From: Amoebophrya sp. A120 | Taxonomy: Eukaryota > Sar > Dinophyceae > Syndiniales > Amoebophryaceae | Assembly (NCBI GenBank): GCA_905178155.1 | Contig: CAJINV010000007.1 | Span: 1,310,627-1,374,626, forward strand | Direction: 5' to 3' | Length of the DNA stretch: 64,000 nt | Shown: in pieces, positions 1 to 13,900 of the stretch | Numbering within the stretch: position 1 is the first letter of the stretch | How the letters are laid out: each line of letters opens with the position of its first letter | Made by a program: the position numbers and the translations under genes | The notes under the pieces: model-generated | What the model saw: the letters and a program-made list of their open reading frames with translations, nothing else | What the model was told of the DNA's origin: nothing | Database searches by the model: none

Positions 1-120
1 TTTTTTTCCCCTGAAAAGTCGCAGACAACCTACGCTGCGAGGGGAGTAGACCACGTTGAGCATCGATCGGACCGGGGGGAACTGCAGGAAAGGCAAACAG
101 AGAAACAAGAAGCCGAAACG

Positions 121-3047
121 ATGGGACGTGATGAAAGTAGTAGCAAACGACCGGGTCGCTCCGTGATGTCCGGTCGCGGAGATGAAATTCATCAGCAGGA
201 AGAAGACCTCGCTGCCCCTTCTAGTAGCGCTACTTCCAGCACGAACCGGGGTGGCCAGGGGGAAGCACCAGCATGCAGCTGCACAGGAAGTAGCACGAGT
301 GCGACTAGTAATGCTCTTGGCGAAACAAGAACTCGTGGCATGGGCATCAACAAGCAGACGGAAGCGGTAGATGGTACTACCGAAAACAACCCCCTGGAGG
401 ACGAGATGATCCTGAACAATCATGAGAACAACATCAATAAAAGCCCGTCGACGACCAGCAGCCTCGCGACAACCGAGCACAGCAGCGCCCGGAACTTCGG
501 CAGTAGCAGTCAAAGCAACCTGATGCCAGGAGCCGGGTACAGCAACCGCTCGTCTCCAACCGGCTCCACCGCGCACGACTGCGTGAGCACGGCAGCACTG
601 CACCTCAGCAGCGGCTTGGAATCGTCGCCAACAGAATTGCTGATGTCTACTTCGACGCCTAGTTCATCTAGAGGAGGTACAGGGATCAACATTATGGGGG
701 CGTCGACCACAAGCAATGAGAATGAAGAGGAAAATGAAATAAAAACGGCGCTAGGAGAAACAAGAAATACCCGTCCTGATCCTGAAGATCATGCTTCTTG
801 TAATCAAGAAGAACAGCAACAGCAACAGAAGCAGAATCATCTTGTTCGCAACGGAACGAGTTCTCGTGGTAGTTTTCGTACAACAGAAGAAAAAGTCCTC
901 GAGCTGCCATCCAATGCAACATCACCACACGACGATGTCGACTCCCTGGTGGATCACGAGACCCGGCCGCTAAGCGGCGCACCTAGACGACGAGGAGGAC
1001 AAGCACAGCCGGAAACTGCCGCAGTTGATGCGGCATCTTCGGCCCCCGGGTCATCTTCGCACGACTTTTCGTCCGGGATGAAGCTGCGCGAGAAGGGAAC
1101 AGATGATGTTACGTCTGGAGCACTAGTACACGGCAAGGAGCTACTCGACCGTTACGACTCGGCTTTTGCCGGAGCTCCTGCGTCGACGTCCAGTTCCTCT
1201 TCCTCATCTGCTGTTCGCGACGAGGAGCAGCTTCATCCTGATTTGCCTTCTTCTAGCAGGACGAGCTCCTGTCTTCGAGAAGTAGAAGGTGAACCGTGTG
1301 GCTCAACATCCACTAGCGATATCAAGACACACTACACCGAGAAACTGCAGCTTCCGATAGGAAAAAACGCAACTACTACTTCCCGGCGAGGCAAAAGGGG
1401 TAGTGGTTCCCGCAAAATAATGGATCTGTCGCCCTCAACATGTCGTGGCTCTCTGCATCTTCAAGCACTGGCTGAAGCGGGTCAGAATCACCTCTCTCGA
1501 CGTCAAGGGTCCGTGCACCACGACGCTGTTGAGCACCAGGAACTGCAGGTTGCGCAGCGAATCAATATTGACCCTGCAGCTTCCCCCAGTCGTCCCCTCC
1601 TCGGCGGCGACGGCACCGGGCGGAGTAGCACAGGGTCTACCTGCGGAAACAGCTACTGCAACTCCTCCAACGGTTATCAAACAAAAAAAAGTTCGTCACG
1701 ATCACACATGTTCATTTTTGCATTTTTTTACAAAACTGCGTGTGAGCATCAACTACATGCGTAAAAGTTAAAGTAGTTAATGACAGTCAACCTTCATACA
1801 GGATCATTCCCCTCATGCAATTCTCTACTAAGATGCCGATGCCCGAAAAGTTCTTCATGCATCAAAACCTTGTGGAAAAGGAAAATCAAAATAGCGACTG
1901 GGACTGCAACGAACTTTTTTCTTTCCATCACGGCAGTTCTGGTGGCCAGAGAACCTCGAACCCGAATAATTCTGTGAAGGCCCTTCGGAAGAGGGAGCAA
2001 CTGCACAACGCGAAAAAGATGCGCAAGAAGGTGAAGATTCCGGTTGTTCCGGGCCTACTGTCGTCCTATGGTAGTGGTCACCATTCCTCCGGAACAACAA
2101 GAACCCATGTGGGAAATAGTAAAAACGGTGGAGGAGCTGGAGCTGGAGCTGTCCCTGTCCCGCATCATGCGTATTCCACTTTTCCGGGCAGGTCGTCTTC
2201 GTCTTCTTTCCAGAATAGCAGGAGGGCCGCTCCTGCAGTAGAGCTGCAAAATTCATCTTCCACGACACTGGCTCCTGTAGCTCCTTCTTGCAGCTTCTGG
2301 ACGACCTTGCTAACAATGTCCACATATCCTGTGTAAAAACGTCCCCACACCAGAGTCAACATGGGAAATCTGCTAAACAAATCCCACAGCTTTGGTTGTT
2401 TGGCATGACAAATTTGGACGCGTAGTGTAGTGCTGTTTGAGCTCGTTCAGCAGCATTACAGATCTAGTAGCTCATGCTGATTGGAGCATGACAAATTTCA
2501 AAGCTGCATCTGAAAATGCTTCTCATGGGGCTCCGCATGAGAAACATTTTAAGCATGCAGAGTTGCGTGACAACTATGGTGTGGGGACGTTTTTAAACAG
2601 GATACTACAAGAGCTGCTGCAGCACAAGCAGGGAACAAAGCACCCGGCGGAGGTGCGCCGAGTTGTGCTAGCGACGCTGGCGTTGCTTTGCCATCTGGTC
2701 ATGCGGATGCTGAGAGGCACACGAGCAGCAATACTACAAGAACCCTGTCGGTCAACAAAGAAGTGCCCGGGATGAAGATGAACAAGCATATCGTCATGTC
2801 TGCGAACAGTCTTCAACATGTTACTGATCATTATGACAATGTGAACAGCACCAGCGCTGCAGGTGGAGAGCAGGGGCAACCTCGACATGACTTTCCAAGC
2901 GCCCAGGACCGCAGCTGCTTTGGGACCGATTCTGGCTTCCAAAACTGTTTTTGGTCGCAGGACATGTCCTCCTGGGAGTGCTTGCTAAAGTCCGTCGTGC
3001 CTGCGACCGCAGGAGGTGGCAGCCAGCCGCGGGGAAATCGAAAATAG
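121..3047 (+). CDS. Ser/Thr-rich low-complexity protein, unknown function, 3 exons
   Basis: Exons read as 121-1673, 1934-2324 and 2610-3047 (2,382 nt, 793 residues), joined across two introners. The product is almost entirely Ser, Thr, Gly, Asn, Glu and Gln, with Ser runs near residues 355-365. A basic patch rich in Lys and Arg follows the first junction. I see no folded domain, transmembrane segment or clear signal peptide. The start is the first ATG after an A-rich leader with no in-frame alternative before it. Keeping one copy of each 5-bp flanking repeat makes all three exons share one frame and the same polar composition, which is the main evidence that they are one gene. A two-gene model is less likely. 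No family recognised. Confidence 0.6.
1674..1928. mobile_element. Introner, single-copy family
   Basis: Starts TTATCAAACAAAAAAAAG; a CGAACTTTTTTCTTTCC stretch near the right end is its imperfect complement. Flanking repeat AACGG / CACGG (1669-1673, 1929-1933). Removal joins exons 1 and 2 in frame. The extra leading T is atypical, so the ends are less sure than elsewhere. Confidence 0.6.
2325..2604 (+). mobile_element. Introner, family 1, forward
   Basis: Ends TATCCTGTGTAAAAACG and CGTTTTTAAACAGGATA. Flanking repeat CCACA / CTACA (one mismatch). Interior carries several GCATGACAAA-type motifs. Removal restores the frame of the Ser/Thr-rich gene. Confidence 0.85.
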
Positions 3048-5143
3048 TTGTGGAAATCTTCAAGAAAGAGGGGGGACTGAAGGAGTCGTTGGGATGTAAC
3101 GATAAAATCGAAGTAGAAATTAATGATACGCTGGCTGTACTCCTCGCTAGCGATACAAATACAAATTATAAAGAAGTTGTTTTTTATCTTCAATTTTCTC
3201 CAATGCAAATGCATTGATTTAGTTTAGAGGTAGGTTCGCTTTTTAACGATTACCCGCACTCTGAGAGGTTTGAAATGTACATTACGACTACAACTTCCGG
3301 CTGGTCACCGGGGCCGGATCTTTTATTATACCGTATGCTGAATACTTTGTTCTTGTGCGGACGATTCTATAATGGGGAACAAGTTTTATTAGCACGCATG
3401 CATGATGCATTCGCTCTGCCTCGTCGGACTACTTAGGCCGCTTAGCCCCCCGAATCGTTTGTATACTCATCTCGAGAAAATAGTTGTAGAGACTTTTTCG
3501 CCGTAGTTTGGAAATTTTAATTGTTATTTTGTTTCCACTGCTGTTGGTGAACTGCCCAAGCAGAGGTGGCGCGACGGGTAATGCAAAAGTCATTATTTCG
3601 TAACCGTTGATGTTAAAGTCGAACTTTAGTGCCCAAGCAGAGGCGACGTGACGGGTAATGCAAAAGTCATTATTTCGTATTCGTACCCATTTGACGAGGG
3701 TAGTTACAATGCAATTTATCGCCTAATGCTCGGCTCGTATTGAGGCTAAATTGGTGAAAGCGTACGAGTTTGAATTTCAGCCGAGTTAATGATTATCATA
3801 TCCGGCGAGTAAGAAGAAAAAGAAAAACGTCTACTCGTCCTCTTTTCCAAATAGAATTCACTCGCATTTGTGAGGACATGGAAACCTTTCCATGAAAGAT
3901 GAGGAATATAGGAAACTACTCTTGCCTAGCCGGTTCTGCTTTTCAAAGACGACGTGAACTGTATTTGCAACGAATTAAGAAAAAGTTTGTCAGACACATT
4001 TAATCATTCTCAATTTCAAAAATAGTCTTCGCGAAAATGCAGCAGTGCAATCAGAAACAGATGTTGAGGTGGGTGCTACGCTGCAGTAGTTGTAGAGCTA
4101 CTTTTCATACTTACCCAAACAAAAGAACTGAAGAATTATTCTACTGAATACTTATGGTGCAACTGGATATCTTTACGCTGCATCATTGTGATTCATTGCG
4201 GTTCCAAGAAGTAGAAGCCTCGTGTTCGTTGTTGGGTATTGTTGTCTTTGTTCTTCGTTTTATGCTCCTTCCAGATCGTTGTATACTAATTATTGACAAC
4301 CAGGAATGTATGCTATGACCACGGTGAAGAAAGAAAGACTACGAGCAGACAGCAAATAGAAGTCGTTTTTCTATGATTTGTCCTTGCTTTTTTCTTCACG
4401 GAGGCGAAGCGGAACTGCAACGCGATGAAGGAGGTACATGTAGTAGTTCCTCGACTTCTTGTTCTGGGTGTTCAGGAGTTTTACAGCGGCCTGCGTAGCA
4501 GCTGCCTGGTGTACGAATGTACGCAAAGACAGAAATCGGTCCTGTAGATGAAATTCAAAAGCAAGCGCTTTTATCGCTTGTATCACACCACAGAAGGTGG
4601 CGACAAGAGTCAGAGCGCAGCGCGACAAGTGCAAAGAGAGGAAGAATAGCTGCAAAGAGATGAAAAGCTACAAAGAGATGAGGGTGCAGGAACTTGCCAT
4701 ACGAATGCGGAAATAAATTATCATCAAAAGTATGATTATTACTCTCGCCTGCGACGTGTGCAAAATAAAGGCGATGTCAATCTTTTTCAGGAAAAGCAGT
4801 GCTCTACTCCGAGTGGAAGGCGTTACGGATGCTGAACAGCAAAGAAATACTTACTTCTAGGAGTGACCTAAATTTATATAGGCCCCCAAACAAGTCGTGA
4901 CGGGTTGAGTGAAGGAGTCTCTTCTTGTTTTTGCGAACGGATATAGGGTTTTCTTTTTCATAAAGAAAGTTTTACTATCGCAAATATCGGCAAACATCAC
5001 CTGGTGAAAAATCTCGATAGCGGCACCAAAAACTGGCGATATTTCGAAAGAGCAGCTGTATACTAGTTTTTTCCCATCCCTATAGTGAAGATCGTGTAGC
5101 AAACCAAACCTGTACAGAACATTACGACGGACTCTCGTCAACC
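3048..5143. other. Intergenic, no supported gene
   Basis: No ORF here has protein-like composition on either strand. The only structure seen is an imperfect 50-bp direct repeat starting at 3553 and 3630. Confidence 0.6.
3553..3679. repeat. Imperfect 50-bp direct repeat, two copies
   Basis: Copies at about 3553-3602 and 3630-3679 both begin TGCCCAAGCAGAGG and end in ATTATTTCGTA, with a few substitutions. No function is apparent. Confidence 0.7.
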
Positions 5144-6207
5144 ATGGGGCTGCTAAACATCCTCAAGAAGCTGAAGAAAAACCAGAAGGAGGCGAGAATA
5201 CTGGTGCTGGGCCTGGATAATGCGTATGGAACTGGGCATGAAAAGTATCGCGTAGAAAGGCTGGCATTTTATTGCGTGGCTTGCCCAAAGTCTGTATTAA
5301 GAAAACACATTTTGCAGATGCAGGTGGACATACTTTTCTCTTTTGCATTCGATTTCCTCTGCCATGCGTTTTTGCCCAAGTCGCTACGCGATGCTTTTAC
5401 CAACCATAACCCAGGGAAGACAACAATTTTGAAAAAGCTCTCAGAAGAGGACATCTCTCACATCATGCCAACACAAGGTACAGAAAGATGTTTGAATCTT
5501 CGTGCAGTCGTTCTGCATAAAAAGCTTGACTAAGTAGTTACTGTTGATGTGGCAACAACAACTTTTTTGTGGCGTTTCATCTACTTGCTTTAAAGCATTC
5601 TGGTTAGAAAAATTGTGAATCACGCATATCCTTCACTTCCGCACAGGTTTCAATATCAAGTCCTTGGTGCACGATGGGTTTAAACTGAATGTGTGGGATA
5701 TCGGCGGGCAAAAGACCATCAGGCCATACTGGAGCAACTACTTCGAGTCATCCGACTGCTTGGTATCATGATAGGGCGTGAATTATTTAAGAATGTAGCT
5801 GCTGTCATCTTCTGCAAGTGAATAAACTACCGAGCGGCGTTATTGTCCTTTTGCATGCGGAGAAGGCATCATTTTTGTCTATGCAAAAACTACAACGCAA
5901 GAACGCCATTACAAATTTTTAGGTCTACGTTATTGACTCCTCGGATCGGCGAAGGCTCGAGGAGTCCGGGTCGGAGCTAAACGAGCTGCTCCAAGAGGAC
6001 AAGCTCTCGAACGTGCCGCTCCTGATTTTCGCCAACAAACAGGACCTGCTGCAGGCCCTGCCCGCAAACGAGATCGCCGAGGAGCTCTCGCTACACAACA
6101 TCCGCGACAGAACGTGGACGATTCAGGCGTGCTCCGCGAAGGCGGGGGAGGGGTTGCAGGAGGGCATGGAGTGGCTCGTCGGGCACATGAATTTGCAGAA
6201 CAATTAA
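5144..6207 (+). CDS. ARL3: ADP-ribosylation factor-like 3 (ARL3) small GTPase, 4 exons
   Basis: ARL3 is a small GTPase that releases lipidated cargo from carriers such as PDE6D and UNC119 and works in ciliary traffic. Exons 5144-5224, 5414-5477, 5647-5762 and 5923-6207 give 181 residues, the usual ARL3 length. The P-loop GLDNAGKTT lies near residue 24, split by intron 1. It is followed by the switch I segment [14 protein letters not shown], switch II VWDIGGQ with [10 protein letters not shown], and the G4 motif NKQD. The NIKS and IRPYW segments favour ARL3 over ARF1 or ARL2. Introns 2 and 3 are GT-AG; intron 1 fits the introner rule (TATGG...CCATA plus 5 nt) but its flanking repeat has decayed. 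The start ATG sits in a CAACCATGG context. Very sure of the family. Confidence 0.95.
5225..5408. mobile_element. Old, decayed introner in ARL3 intron 1
   Basis: Starts TATGGAACTGG and ends ACCAACCATA, leaving only about 5 bp of clear inverted end. The 5-nt flanks ATGCG / ACCCA no longer match. Removing 5225-5413 rebuilds GLDNA-GKTT exactly, whereas no GT-AG choice does. Confidence 0.6.
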
Positions 6208-7991
6208 AAAGCGGGATCATCTAGTAGTGCGGGTAGAGAAGTACTTTATAAAGGCCCTGATATGATTTGGTTGAAAGCAGACGCCACTTCGGATTCGCTC
6301 GCTTTTGCAAGCACAAGAACCACCCATCAGCTAGTAGCTATAGTGAACGCATATTCCAGTAGCTTTCGCTAAACTGGAATTTCGACCGGATTATTATTTC
6401 ACCCATTTTTTACTTTTGTTTTGATCAACCTCGAAACTGTATTGTTTATCAAAAAGAAGAATCATCAATCTTCAGCACACCGTCAAAGATGTTGCAGCAA
6501 GGGCCGTTTGATCATCAGCGACCACCTAAATCCCATCTCATCATATAATAGCTTTGAAAAATCCTCGATTGTTCTCATATCGCTGAAGATCTTGAACAAG
6601 CGAGCCAGGATTAGTCTCCCGATTGCGATAGTATGCTTCTAAGGAAGATGATAAATTGAGGCTGAATAAACTCCTCGGCAGGATGATGAAGGCAGTACTT
6701 ACTCTACTTGTTCTGAGCAGACAGAAATAACTTCAAATGTGCTTCACAGTAAACGCGACCCCTTAATTTTTTTTCAGAGGTGCTGCTGTATCTGTACACT
6801 GTATTTAACAAAGTACTAACTATTCCAGTTGGACCACCCAAAGCTTCTACAGTACTATCGCCGGAGCTACTACAGCTTCGTCGAGTTGCGGCGCCGCTCG
6901 CAGTACCTAGCACAGAATCAATCTCTGGTGCGCTGCTCACGTAGTGCACCAGTTTCAATGTGAAAGTAGCTCGGTGCCACGTATTCGGACGGTCGGTTAA
7001 TGTTGTGATAGAAGCTAAAAAAAGAGGTCATCGGATCTAGAGATCATCTGTCCGTTGAAACGTGGGACGAAAACGATCCAAGGCCTGACTGCCTGGAAAA
7101 AATTTGTTAGTTAAGATACCAGGATAATTTGATTCTCCAAGAATGTCAGCCGTGATCCCCGGAAAAAAGAATGAAAACTAGACCTGATCATGCTGTGACG
7201 TGGAGATAAAAAGAAGATCGAGAAAATTCCCATAAATTGTTCGTGCCTGTGTTTGGAAAATAATGAGAACCTGGTCGGATTTTGTAGCAGAGAACAGACA
7301 GAGCTTTTAGGCTCCGACCCCGTTCAGAATAAGTTCTTATTCCACGGCGCCAAACTCTGAAGATCTCTCGATCTGTGTGTGTGAGGATGATTTTCCCGTC
7401 GGTGTAGCTAGAGATCCCTGCAAAAGCTCGGAAGATCACTCGTGATAGAGGGCACTACGAAATCAATGTAGAATGAACTGAAGATCGTCATTTCCATTTC
7501 TACTTCCGCCCCTAAAGTTGTCTCAGCCACAATGCTCTTCTGAATCTATGTGCCCGATCACAGGTCCAACACTTTCAAAAAAATCGAACTTAGAAATCGC
7601 ATTTTACTTCGTGAAATAGTCAAGTATTGCTTTATTGTTTTGTTTTTACGCTCCTAGATATCAATCATCTCCAAACCGCACTTGATTATATCCTCCTCCT
7701 AGTTAGAAGTGGAGGAAAACTTTTTTCGACGTATACGATGCCACGACATTGAGCTGTAGTCGCAAGGCCTGCGTTCTTGGCTGCGTGTGCTTGCCTGCTC
7801 AGATCGTATTCTCGAGACCTCCGCTTTTTGCATCAGCTGCTTGGTAATTCAAATTTCTTTCGACACGGATTCAAAAATTTATTATTCTCATCTGAAGCAC
7901 TAGCACGACATCGGAGGACTGGGTGAAAGGAAACGAAAAGCAAAGAGAACAACTGCAACAAGCCGCACGACTCAAAGACATCGTCCAAAAG
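6208..7991. other. Intergenic, no supported gene
   Basis: AT-rich sequence with only short, non-protein-like ORFs. The reading frame of the next gene is open back to 7896, so its first coding bases or 5' untranslated region may lie at the right edge. Confidence 0.55.
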
Positions 7992-10900
7992 ATGGACGAG
8001 AGGCAGCAGAAGATGGAGGCGGCGCAGCGCGCCATGCAAGCTGTGGGCATGAACATGGATGACATGCTCGAGTACATGCTGCAGAAGAAAGTTAAGGAAC
8101 AGCAGAACCAGAACCAGAACAGCATGCAGATGAACAACAATGACCCGACCCAATACAGCCAGTACTGGCAACAGCAAGGGCAACAGTCTCATCCACAAAA
8201 CACGACGAACAACAACCTGGGTACTAACATGAACAACATGCAGCAGAATATGCAGCAGAATATGAATGTGAATACGCCGATGAACAACTATACAAATCTG
8301 CAGCAGGAGCAGTATCAACAGCAACAGAACTATGCGAACAGGAACCAGCTACAGCAGGACAACAGTATGCAGCAGCAAGCCCTTCAGGCTGCCGCGTTAC
8401 TGCTGAACGGGGGGAAAGGGAACAACAATGCAAACGCGTCGTCCTCCTCAAATTCGTCAAACTGGCAAAATATTAGCCACGTCAACTCTGGTAATTCCAA
8501 CATGCAAAATAACGCGGCCGCTGCGCTGGTAGGAAATAACGCGATGCAGCAACAAAACTACTCAAATGACCCAATAAACCAGACGACCAACCAGGGCAGT
8601 GGTAGTTCTTGGATGAGCGGAAGTGATCAGCAATGGGGCAACAAGAATGCCGGCGCCAACAGTACTGGATCGTGGGGCGGCATTAGCCAGAATCAGCATG
8701 ATCATCAGCACGGTGGAATAAACAACAAGGGCAATTGGTCCTCGTCGGGTAATGCGAAGGGAAATAAAAGTGGTGGCAAGGGAAATAATCATCTGCACCA
8801 AGGGAATAACAACAACTATACGAGCGGCGCGATGCAAAATTTCAATAAGGCTAATAACTCGTGGCAAGACCACCACCAGGGACACAGTAGTGGGATGAAC
8901 AACATGAATGTGGCCGCTTCAGATACAACGAATGACTGGTACCACGACGGGAGCACCAATTATAGTACGACCAACAACAAGACCACCCAACAACAGAACC
9001 AGCCCCACAACTCTTCCTGGATGAGCTCCATCGCAGCCAGAGTTGGAGCAGGTTCTTCGTCATCATCTGGAGGCAACAACAAAAACCAGTCGGCCGCGGA
9101 TTTCGTCAAGGGACTGCTCGGAACGTGGAACGACAACGGCAGTTCCGCTGATAGTAACATGGAACAACAAAGGAATCAGAATTTTTCGTCCACGACCCAA
9201 GCCTCCACCACTAACGACCGTTTTGCCGCGATCATGGCACTGGCGGAACAACAGCAGGATACTAGTAGAAATAGTAGTACATCGGTGGGCAACAACCACA
9301 ACAACTATGGCCACAGCAACCTCCAGAGTGGCGGCAAGTTCGGTAGTGCTGTCTCGGCCGCAAAGACGAAAGGCGGGGGTAAGCATTCGAAGTCGAATAG
9401 TGCTTCCACCTCCTGGAATAACGATTCTTGGTCTTCTGCGACGCTGAACAAGGGCAATAATAATTCTAGCGCCTCGTCTTCCTTCACAAATGATTACGCT
9501 TCTGCTCCTCACTACACAGCCGGCGGTAGTAAAGGAGCCAGCACGTCAGGCGGTGGAACTTCTGCAAAGAACACTCAGAAAGGAAAAGGGGGTGGCAAGA
9601 TGAATAAAGGCAATAAAGGGTTCAATAATTACAACGGGATGTCGAAGGCGTCGGGTCACCAAAACAACTGGAATGCAGAGCACCAGCTTCTATCTTCGGC
9701 GCAGGATCAACAACAACAGCAGGCGAAGGGTAAGGGGAAGAAAGGGAAAAAGAAGGGCTTCAAGTCTGCGGACCCGGCGGACAAGGGGGTGAACTGCAAT
9801 CTCCGCACCGCGAATAAGAATTTGATAAGCGAGAACATCCTCGTCACCGACGCAGAGCAGGCGTTGCGGAACCACAATTTGAAGGCCAACAAGCAGGACT
9901 ACGAGCGGCGCCAGCAGGAGCGCGTGGACCGGATGAATTCGGCCGCCGGGAAAGAACCGCAAAAGGACAGCAAGGCCGCGGCGCGGGGCGGGAATAAAGA
10001 CGCCGCGAAGGGAGACGCCGCCACGTCCTTCCTGCTGGACTTCACGAACAACATCGAAGACATTCTGTGTCGCGGACAGCTTCCCAGTACACTGGTCCCG
10101 CAGGGGGCAGCTGCTTCTGCGGGAGCAGGCGCCAACAAGCGAAAGCGGGGGGAGATGGAACAGCAGCAGCAACAGCAAACTGGCACGAATAAAACTAACG
10201 CTGGGGCGAGCACGAACGAAAGCGAAAACGCACAGCACACCCTGAAAAAACCCAAAAATGTGACTGATGAAAGCAAAGTGAACTGGATCAGCAAAACGAA
10301 AACAGCGGACGGTTCGGAGGGAGTGAATAGCGAGAATATTAAACCGAAAAGCAATCGGGAGGTCCTGGAAGCTGCGTTGCGGGACGGCGAAGATCCGGGG
10401 AGTGAGAGCAGCGACGAAGACATGTCAAGCCCCGGCCCCGGATCCGCAGAAGTGAAAGATGGCGCAGGTTTTGTTGGGAGCAGCGGTCAGCATTCTCTAG
10501 ACGACAAAAGCACGGTGCTAGCACCGACGCCAAAAACGCAAGGCATTCTTGATGCGGAGAGCAGCACCCCGTCAACCAGCACTTCTCTGAGAGATGAAGT
10601 CGGGGTGCAAAGCAAAAACAACCCGTTTCTGTTTTGCAGTGACGCGACTGCCACGGGTTTTATGGACAACCACTCAACTACAAGCGTCCAACATCTTCCG
10701 ACTGGAATTATAAACGATGGGATAATTCTTGTGCCAGCTCTTAGTCCCTCCTCGCCTGGTGCTGAAGCGGAGGTGGGGGAGGTGAACACAGCCATCGAGC
10801 CAGATGTTTCGAAAGCAGCACAGAACAACCATGGCGAGGAAGACCCGCAGCCGACACCTGATATAGTTAGCGTCGACGGAGAACAGCCGTGGACTCCGGG

Positions 10901-13900
10901 GAGCGAAATGAATGCGGGAAGTTTTGGGGGAGTCGGAGCAGCCATCGACGTCGCCTGCACCGGCGATAATCCCTTTTTGCGACCACCGACCAAAAACTCT
11001 GCGACAACGATTTCGTCGAGTGCGAAAGTGGGGATCAAAGTTGTCCCCGCAGTCGTGGTTCAAGAACCGGTTCTTGCGGTTCGTGCTCCGGAAGCGCTGC
11101 CAGGTCGTGTAGAGCCTGTATCCACGGAAGATAGTGCACCATCTTCAAAGTCGGTGGACCAGGAAACGAAGGCTGTAGCTGGAGGAGCGGAGGAGGACAA
11201 AAACAAAAACCTCCAAGGCGGAGGACTTCTTCTACGCGAGGAAGCACAGGGCGGTAGAGACGAGCAAGAGCAGAGCGTTCTTCATCTTCCGGAAGACAAA
11301 CCTACGGACGAAATAAATGTTGCTTTCCCAGAGCAGCTGCAGCAGCAACAGCAAGATCCTTGTGGTGTTGTTGGTATGGAAATTGTGGAAGAAACGATTA
11401 TTGAAGAAGAAATTTCGCCATCGGCGTCGTCGGGTGGAGCAGTTGCTAGTGCTGTGGCAGGAGAGGAACGACAGGATATTAGTTGTTCAGGATCTGCTTT
11501 GATGTTCCCAGCGGAGGAGCAGGTACCAGCATCTGTTGAGGTCCGGGGTGGACAAGCTGACACCGAGGACCCTGCTGCGCTTATTGAGGAAAACATCGTG
11601 GAGGAGGAGGTTCTTTCTCCGGTGGAAGCTGCCGCTCCTTTTGCCGCTCCTGTCTCGGTTTCCCCGGTCGTCGTGGAAGCTGCCGCTCCTGATTCCGCTC
11701 CTGTTCTCTCGGTTTTGGCGACTGTAGCGGAAAATGATGTCGAAAACAATACGTCAGCCGCGGTTCCCGCTGCAGCTTTCGTTCGCGTTGAGGCAGAAGA
11801 GGAAGTAGTAGGAGCGCAGTCCAATAATTCCAGTCCCTCAGCTTGTTCCAACGCCGGTGCGGTCGAGGAGATCAAGGGTGTCATCAAAGTCGGCGCTGCT
11901 ACGAACTTGAAGGCGAAGAACGTCACGGACGAACGCAATGAACTTGTTGTCGGCGGCACGGAAAGTAGTAGAACAAGTGGTCCATCTCCCATAGTACCAG
12001 AAGATCACCCGGAACAACGGGAAGCTTCTGCAGTAGACAAAGGAGAAGTTTTGGAACAAAACACAACTCGTCCCAGTATTTTCAATAACCCAGGGACTAC
12101 GACGGACGACAAAACAGCAACTACAAGCGAAATAAAAAATAGCGGCAAGTTCAAAATACCATCGGTTTGGCGTTTCCAGCCAGTGGTCAGCAGCACCGAG
12201 GATTCGTCCGATGCAGAGGAGAAGAAGAATAAATCCGACATAAAGCTGTTGCAGGACGAGGAAAAAAGCCATGCAGTCTCTCACGATCTTCCTCCAACAG
12301 AACAAGAAGAAGTACACGAAACAGTTGATATGGCTCTTCACGCCACGACCAGTGAAGATCCAATCCCTGAAATACAACACAGCCACGAGGACATAATTCC
12401 ACCCCCGAGAGAATCCGCGGCTCTGGCAGCCTGTTCTAGTACAAGTACTTGGTGTTATTTTGAAGAGGAGCAAGAAGAGGAACCAACGGCAACCATCCCC
12501 GAGCCCCGGGCATCGGCCGCTCTTGCAGAGGATCCCACGGCTGCACTCTTCGCTGCGATGGACTTCGCGGAAGACCGGGATGCGCGGAAAATGAGCGGGT
12601 TTGACTATTCGGAGGGGGTGCACGAAATGATGAACGGCGGCAGTTTGGGGGGCGGCGGACATGGAAATGGAAGTGGAACCACCAGCAGCCTGAATATCAT
12701 GAATCTGCTGGGCAGCTTGGGCACAACAACAGGAACGAACTCTATGACAACTTCAGGCGGCAATAACAGCTTTCAATCCAACTACAATTCCTCCACCTAC
12801 GGAGGCAAAAATCACCATTCTACTGCTGGTGCAACCGTCGCTGGAAAAAGCAACGCCGGGCCCTACGGAAAAGGCAACAAGAGCTGCAACAGCAGCTACA
12901 ATTCGTGGCAAAATCATGGCGGAGGTGGCGGTGGTAAAAATTCCGGGACATCTTCTACTTCGTGGTGGTGGAACAATCCTGACAACTCGACGTCAGAGCA
13001 ATATAATGCCGAAGGCTCTGTTGAAAACTATCCCCAGCCAGGAGGTAAGGGCGGGTACAACTACAACAAGGGGAACAAGAACGCTTATTCGCACATAAAC
13101 AACTTCGGCAAGAACTACGGGGAGAACAAAGGGAGTCAGAATTCTTACAGTGCATCCTGGCAGCACAGCAACGATAGCTACAAGGGTGGAAATGATTTCA
13201 ACAACAGTAAAATGTTCAATAACACCTCCAAGGGGGCGTCGATGTCGTCGACCAAGGGAAGCTATAATTTCCAGCAGAACAACAACAACTACAATTACAA
13301 AGGCGGCAGTTCTTTTTCCTCCGCCTTCGACAAAAACACTGCGCAGCAGGGAAAGAGCAATAATAAGTCCGGTAGTTTTATCAATGGCACCATGGGAAAG
13401 AACGCCAACAACTATCATTACGGGTTCTATCCCGGCGGCGGGGCAAAAGGTTCGGGGAAGCCAGCGGGCCAAATCGTCCGTGGAAAGTTCTACTGCCGGT
13501 ACTGCGACTACGACTGCGGGGACAATGAGTTCAAGTGGAAGCATATCCTGAGTAAAAACGTACCCACACCAGAGTCAGGATGGGGATTTTGCAACACAAA
13601 CCTAGGAGTTTTGTGAGTCACGCATGACAATTTGCGCTCTGCAGTGTAGTGCAGGTTAGCAAGTGCAGCCGCGTCACAGATTCATCTGCTCATCCTGTTC
13701 ACAGCATCATAAATTCCAAAACACGATCGGAAATGGCTCTCATGGGGATGCGCATTATAAGTCTTCCTGTCTTTGCAAATCTGCATTACAACTCTGGTGT
13801 GGGTACGTTTTTGCTCAGGATAAAGCAGCACTGCAAGGAGCGGCACATCCAGTGCATCGAGTGCGGGGAATCGCTGCCGGAGTTATCAAATGCAAAAATG